A stretch of DNA of 64,000 nt from positions 30,529,455 through 30,593,454 of the forward strand of contig NC_135551.1 in assembly GCF_964340395.1 (NCBI RefSeq), in the 5' to 3' direction. Each line of letters starts with the position of its first letter. Position 1 is the stretch's first letter. The notes below the pieces were generated by a model. That model was not told where the DNA came from, ran no database searches, and saw only the letters and a list, made by a program, of their open reading frames with translations. The stretch comes from Glandiceps talaboti (taxonomy: Eukaryota; Hemichordata; Enteropneusta; Spengelidae). Positions 60,263-64,000 of the stretch are shown in pieces. A program made the position numbers and the translations under genes.

Positions 60263-60450
60263 CGTAAAGTTACGGGGAATGACAGACAATCTTTAGTCAG
60301 TGGTTACGATGCCTATAGACTCTATGCTTTGCAACAATGCTCTACAATTTCTGGCCCTCACTTCCGGTTCTAAAACAGCGCCCCTAGTGGCCAAACAATC
60401 ATATCTTTTATCTTTTCGGGGCTTTTTCGATAACCGGAATACGGCGTATT

Positions 60451-61240
60451 TTAGTGAGATATCATTTTATTTTTTGCAACATTTACTCAGTATAAAATCA
60501 ATAAAATTTAAAGAGAAGTGAGAATTTCTCTTTGCCAACTTTTGGCAGGAAAGATTTCTACATAAGAAATTTACAAAAATAGTTTATATGTGATCACCAA
60601 TTATTGTAGTAACAGAAATAAAAATCTTAAAATGTTGCTGTTACTAATAGTTAAAAAATTAAACCCCATTCTCAGTTAAGATGAAGATCAAAATTCTGAA
60701 GTCAACATTCAAATTTTACAAATTTTACAAACAAAGGTCAAATCAAACCAAAATCAAGCAATTTTAGAATCCAATATGGCCACCAATCACTGTGTTCGGT
60801 GTTTTTGATAAGAGTGGTAAGCAAGTAAAATCTCCTGGGGGTTCCACAGTAACTTTACCATGGGGTTCCCAAACAAAATTATGGGAGATTGTTTTGGGAA
60901 ACTGTGCAATGTTTACCCCTTTCTGTTACCATGGTTCCCCGACTTTAGCAAAAACACTGGTGTTGATACTGTGGTAAAATAAAAGATTGTTAATTTGATC
61001 AAAGCAAGACAATGAATCCCTACATTTCTTTCAAAAGGAAACTTTCATATGGAAAACTTTGGCGAACTTTGGATAAATTTTTGACTTTCAGGGAAACTGG
61101 TCCCAAGGCACATTCTACCTTAGAGAATAATTTACTGACTTTAATGGTGTAAAAATGAAAAATAGCCAAGATTAAAACAGAAATTTATCATTTGATTTAT
61201 TGTGCAGTATGCAAAAGGTTGTCATATGGTACAAATAATT
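60451..61240. other. AT-rich sequence, no gene seen
   Basis: Unique AT-rich DNA; nothing recognised. Confidence 0.5.
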
Positions 61241-61352
61241 AACAAGACATGTGTCGCCACGCTAGTCTTAATGAAATATTGACTACAAGATATGTCGCCA
61301 TGCTAGTCAACGAAATATTGACTACAAGATCTGTCGCCACACTAGTCTTAAC
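61241..61352. repeat. ~45-bp tandem repeat, three units
   Basis: GACTACAAGAT.TGTCGCCA and CTAGTC..AATGAAATATT recur three times, the last unit incomplete. Confidence 0.8.
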
Positions 61353-61789
61353 TAACCTAACTGACAATTAATTAACGGCGAAGTTAAAAGACCATTGAAT
61401 GTAGGATAAAAAAAATGATTTCAGTTGGATGAGTGAGGGGGTTTGTTCATCTTCAATTTTAAAAAAATTGTGGCAGTTCTTATTTTGTGAATATTGTAAA
61501 GCATTGACAAATCTATCAACTCAGGAGTGGATATAGGTAATTATTTAACCTTGAAGTTGTCAATAACATAGTTTGGACTCTAAATAATCTCCAAATGCTG
61601 ATAATGTTTCTTACATATAACTTAGATACTCAAACTTTATAAACTTAGATAGAGGAGAGCAATTTAGATATATACTACAATCAAAACATAAGGATATTAT
61701 AACCGCTCTCTACATATACCTGGATGATACATGTAGTCAATAGACACACACTAGAACTACTGTATACTTTAATATTTATATTTCATAGA

Positions 61790-61889
61790 TCATTATTAAC
61801 TTTATTTTGTTTAAATACCAAATTAGAAATGTAAAATTTTCTAAACGGCTAAAATAAAGTGTTATCTTATCTTATCTTATCTTATATAG
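61790..61889 (+). mobile_element. Non-LTR retroposon 3' end with (TTATC)n tail
   Basis: CGGCTAAAATAAAGTG with AATAAA at 61853-61858 is directly followed by (TTATC)n at 61862-61885. This is the AATAAA-plus-pentamer ending seen in CR1/L2-type elements. No reverse transcriptase frame upstream, so a truncated copy; the 5' limit is uncertain. Confidence 0.55.
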
Positions 61890-61950
61890 CATTTTTTTTA
61901 TCATACAAATAACGTACATTTTTTTTTTGATTTTGTAAAAACATTTTCAG

Positions 61951-62246
61951 AAACTGTACTCATATGAATTCTTATAAAAAACTAATGATATGTGGGTGAC
62001 GTCACATTAGTTATGACGTCACCATGATGTCTTTGTTCAATGCAGTGTTGGTATTTTATGTTACATGTGTTTATTTTATGGTATATTCTTTGGTATATTC
62101 TTTGTGTTGTTAGTGAAGGTGTTTTGTACAGAGTAAGATAATATTGTAATAAAACTAAGTTGAATTGGAATATGTAATGACGTAAGTTTATTTCTACAAA
62201 CTGTAGTCATACAAATTCTTATAGAAACTAATGATATGTGGGTGCA
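61951..62246. repeat. Direct repeats flanking a paired CRE
   Basis: CATATGAATTCTTATAAAAA plus ACTAATGATATGTGGGTG (about 61960-61998) and the matching CATACAAATTCTTATAGAAA plus ACTAATGATATGTGGGTG (about 62208-62244) are about 246 bp apart. Just after the first copy, two perfect palindromic CREs, TGACGTCA, lie at 61997-62004 and 62014-62021, together forming an inverted GGTGACGTCA/TGACGTCACC pair. Confidence 0.75.
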
Positions 62247-62401
62247 ATTAATACATTTTTAGAACGCAGGTAGAATAGTTTGTGTTTGTGTCAAACTTTG
62301 AAAAGAACCTCAAAAGTCAGAGTCTGCCTATTTTTTATCATCCCATAAAACTTGTTTTGTTCTTTGCATAGCTTTATTTTATGGTTCCTCTTTTTTTTTT
62401 G

Positions 62402-62575
62402 TTACTTCACTGTTGCTGTTCTTGTTGTGTTATGTATTGACATCGTCACTGTTCATGTTTTTCCCTTGTTGCTGCTGTTGTCACTTAACTGTTGCTGTTC
62501 TTGTTGCTGTGTTATGTTGACATTGTCACTGTTCATGTTTTTCCTTTGTTGCTGCTGTTGTCACTTTGTTGTTCC
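62402..62575. repeat. ~87-bp tandem duplication, GTT/GCT-rich
   Basis: CACTGTTCATGTTTTTCC and TTGTTGCTGCTGTTGTCAC recur twice with ACTGTTGCTGTTCTTGTTG. The 84-codon Cys/Val/Leu-rich frame is repeat-derived. Confidence 0.85.
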
Positions 62576-62589
62576 TCTTATTTTGTTGT

Positions 62590-62715
62590 TGTTTAGATTA
62601 GATTAGTTTATTTCAGTAAAACAACAAGATCGACAGATACAAATAAAAACTGGTACAAATTGTTGAATTACTTGGATGACCCACAAAGTCAAAGGCTGTT
62701 GTGTTGTTGTCAATG
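62590..62715 (-). mobile_element. Non-LTR retroposon 3' end with (AATCT)n tail
   Basis: Minus-strand reading gives ACTGAAATAAACTAATCTAA followed by more AATCT, with AATAAA complementary to 62607-62612. Upstream on the minus strand are GTACCAGTTTTTATTTGTA and TGTCGATCTTGTTG. The pattern GAAATAAAC plus a pentamer tail is typical of invertebrate LINE 3' ends. Only the last ~120 bp seem to be present. Confidence 0.55.
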
Positions 62716-62739
62716 ATGTTGTTCTTGTTCTTGTTTTTT

Positions 62740-62795
62740 GTGCTATTACTGCTGCTGCTGTTGCTGTTGTTGTTGTTGTTGTTGTTGTTGTTGTA
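62740..62795. repeat. (GCT/GTT)n trinucleotide repeat
   Basis: Five GCT-type then about ten GTT repeats; the minus-strand poly-Asn/Ser frame is its translation. Confidence 0.95.
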
Positions 62796-64000
62796 AATCA
62801 TCAATAACTTTTCTTTCTTCTTGAAACAAAGTATTTCAATAATACACTTTACTATTATTGGAATCAAGTTAACTAAGCGTTTATGTAAATTATATTTCTG
62901 ACCTTTGACCTGAGTTCCTTTCAGTTATTATTATTAAACGATACATAGTTCTCTATTTCACTAAATAACCTTTGACCCCAGTCATTCTAGTATATCCATA
63001 ACTCACGATCAATAGTTATTATACTTGAAATAACTGTTAAATTTGGCAATAAATTGTAGATGAGATAAAGTAATACATCATATGAATATGTAAACCTTGT
63101 ATGTCGATGATACATCACTCTATGCTATTATTTTGTACTCACATTACAAGGAAATTAGTTGTCTAAATTGTTTTCCATTCCTGCACAAAATTACTACTTT
63201 GTCATTGTAGGGTATAAACTGTCAACTCAATCTGTTGATGGTCTGATCCAATTACTCTCAAAATCCAATGTCATAAACGATGAAAAGGACATGTCAGAAC
63301 TATGAGGACAATAACTGAAATTTGAAAACTGACAAATAAATTTTTTTGTCATTTTGGTTGAATTTGTGTTTTCCAGCAGTGAAATATTTATGGTTATTTT
63401 AGATCAATACAGTGCAATGAATAACTATTGTGGTTATTAATTTTGGTAATATTGTAAAATTTGTGCTGTCAAAACATGAATACCTTTTGTCATTATTTTA
63501 GTGGACTAACATTTGTGAGTATTGTTTTTGATAATTTTTGGTTATATTCATTTTTTTGCAATTGTCATTTAAGTTGAATTTGTGGTTATTTTGTTGATGT
63601 ACATTATTTCACCATGCAATTCCAGCTACATACAGCCAACAATTACACAATTTTTTTTTTATGTGAAAATAATGTAGGTTTTCTACCTGACATACCTTGG
63701 AATATTTGTGATACTTGCATTAATTATCGTCTGCTTCATAATTATATCATTCATAAGTTATTTACACTGAAAACATCATTTGTGATAGGATAGTAAAATA
63801 TAGTTACTTTGGAACGATAAATTAGAAATGAAACTATTTTTACTGTCCTTTTGACTCTTGGAACCATAAGCAATATTTTCTTCATCATTTGTGGTATTTT
63901 GAATTTCATGAATATTTTGTGAATTTACAGAAATAGGGTAGAGTTACAATTTATCAATCATCCTTACAAATACTAAAAACAGCATTTCAGAAATATCATA
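62796..64000. other. AT-rich sequence, no gene seen
   Basis: A perfect DR1-type motif, TGACCTTTGACCT, lies at 62899-62911. From 63360 onwards T-rich phrases like TTGTGGTTATT and ATTTTTGGTTAT recur without a fixed period. No gene. Confidence 0.5.

Larger units (their letters stand above)
58621..60450. mobile_element. 1.83-kb TIR-bounded CpG-rich unit with gene remnants
   Basis: AATACGGCGTATTCCGGTTA plus TCGAA (58621-58645) is mirrored at 60426-60450 with one mismatch at the centre of the ATACGSCGTAT word. The enclosed DNA is much richer in CpG than its surroundings and contains four coding-like segments in different phases and two 9-bp-TSD MITEs. I infer a DNA element or a captured gene copy that decayed and was later invaded. 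No TSD for the outer ends could be confirmed. A CTCF-like word, the complement of AGCGCCCCTAGTGGCC, lies at 60377-60392. Confidence 0.55.

Overview
The window reads as a non-coding, repeat-dense stretch of a eukaryotic, most likely marine invertebrate animal genome. It is AT-rich and CpG-poor, with long tetranucleotide and dinucleotide microsatellites, many minisatellites, a tRNA-derived SINE, non-LTR retroposon tails with pentanucleotide repeats, and many short terminal-inverted-repeat (TIR) DNA elements with readable target site duplications (TSDs). No prokaryotic feature is present: no operons, ribosome binding sites, rRNA, CRISPR or insertion sequences of bacterial type. The species cannot be named from the sequence; a lophotrochozoan or an invertebrate deuterostome would fit. 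No intact protein-coding gene was found. Most open frames are translated microsatellites or chance frames. The window is probably intergenic or lies inside a very large intron.

Layout. 0-7.4 kb: mostly unique AT-rich DNA with degenerate minisatellites, a duplicated block carrying four RFX X-box-like motifs (5.3 kb), a composite ACAT/GCAC/AGGC/AGAC microsatellite (6 kb) and a 47-bp minisatellite (7 kb). 7.7-20.5 kb: a run of TIR elements: a 9-bp-TSD fold-back MITE (7.8 kb), two TTAA elements (9.5 and 16.6 kb), a hAT-like element with a perfect 8-bp TSD and an internal 48-bp minisatellite (10.4 kb), an element with a 9-bp TSD and an internal ~100-bp array (15.1 kb), and two more inverted-repeat elements (19.7 and 20.1 kb). 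A possible minus-strand exon lies at 12.2-12.4 kb. 22-30 kb: 66-bp arrays, a SINE, a large (TA)n tract beside a 118-bp palindrome, 334 bp of ACAT repeat and further minisatellites.

32.0-33.7 kb: a 1.67-kb inverted-repeat unit with CpG-rich, coding-like contents and, nested in it, a 73-bp near-perfect hairpin flanked by a 10-bp direct repeat. 35.4-39.8 kb: a 61-bp satellite of about 72 copies with higher-order structure. 40-58 kb: mainly decayed tandem repeats, three more hAT-like MITEs (44.4, 53.5 and 55.2 kb), a tRNA-like fragment and an array of eleven POU octamers (42.7-43.4 kb). 58.6-60.45 kb: the most gene-like part, a CpG-rich unit bounded by 25-bp inverted repeats with four short coding-like frames in different phases, invaded by two MITEs of the same family seen at 7.8 kb. 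60.5-64 kb: AT-rich sequence with two retroposon 3' tails, a paired CRE and simple repeats.

What connects the regions is mobile-element history rather than a pathway. One MITE family (TIR starting CAATCTGATTAAAAT) has three copies, each with a 9-bp TSD; one hAT-like family has four copies; two unrelated TIR elements each contain a tandem array, which suggests that minisatellites arose inside transposons here.
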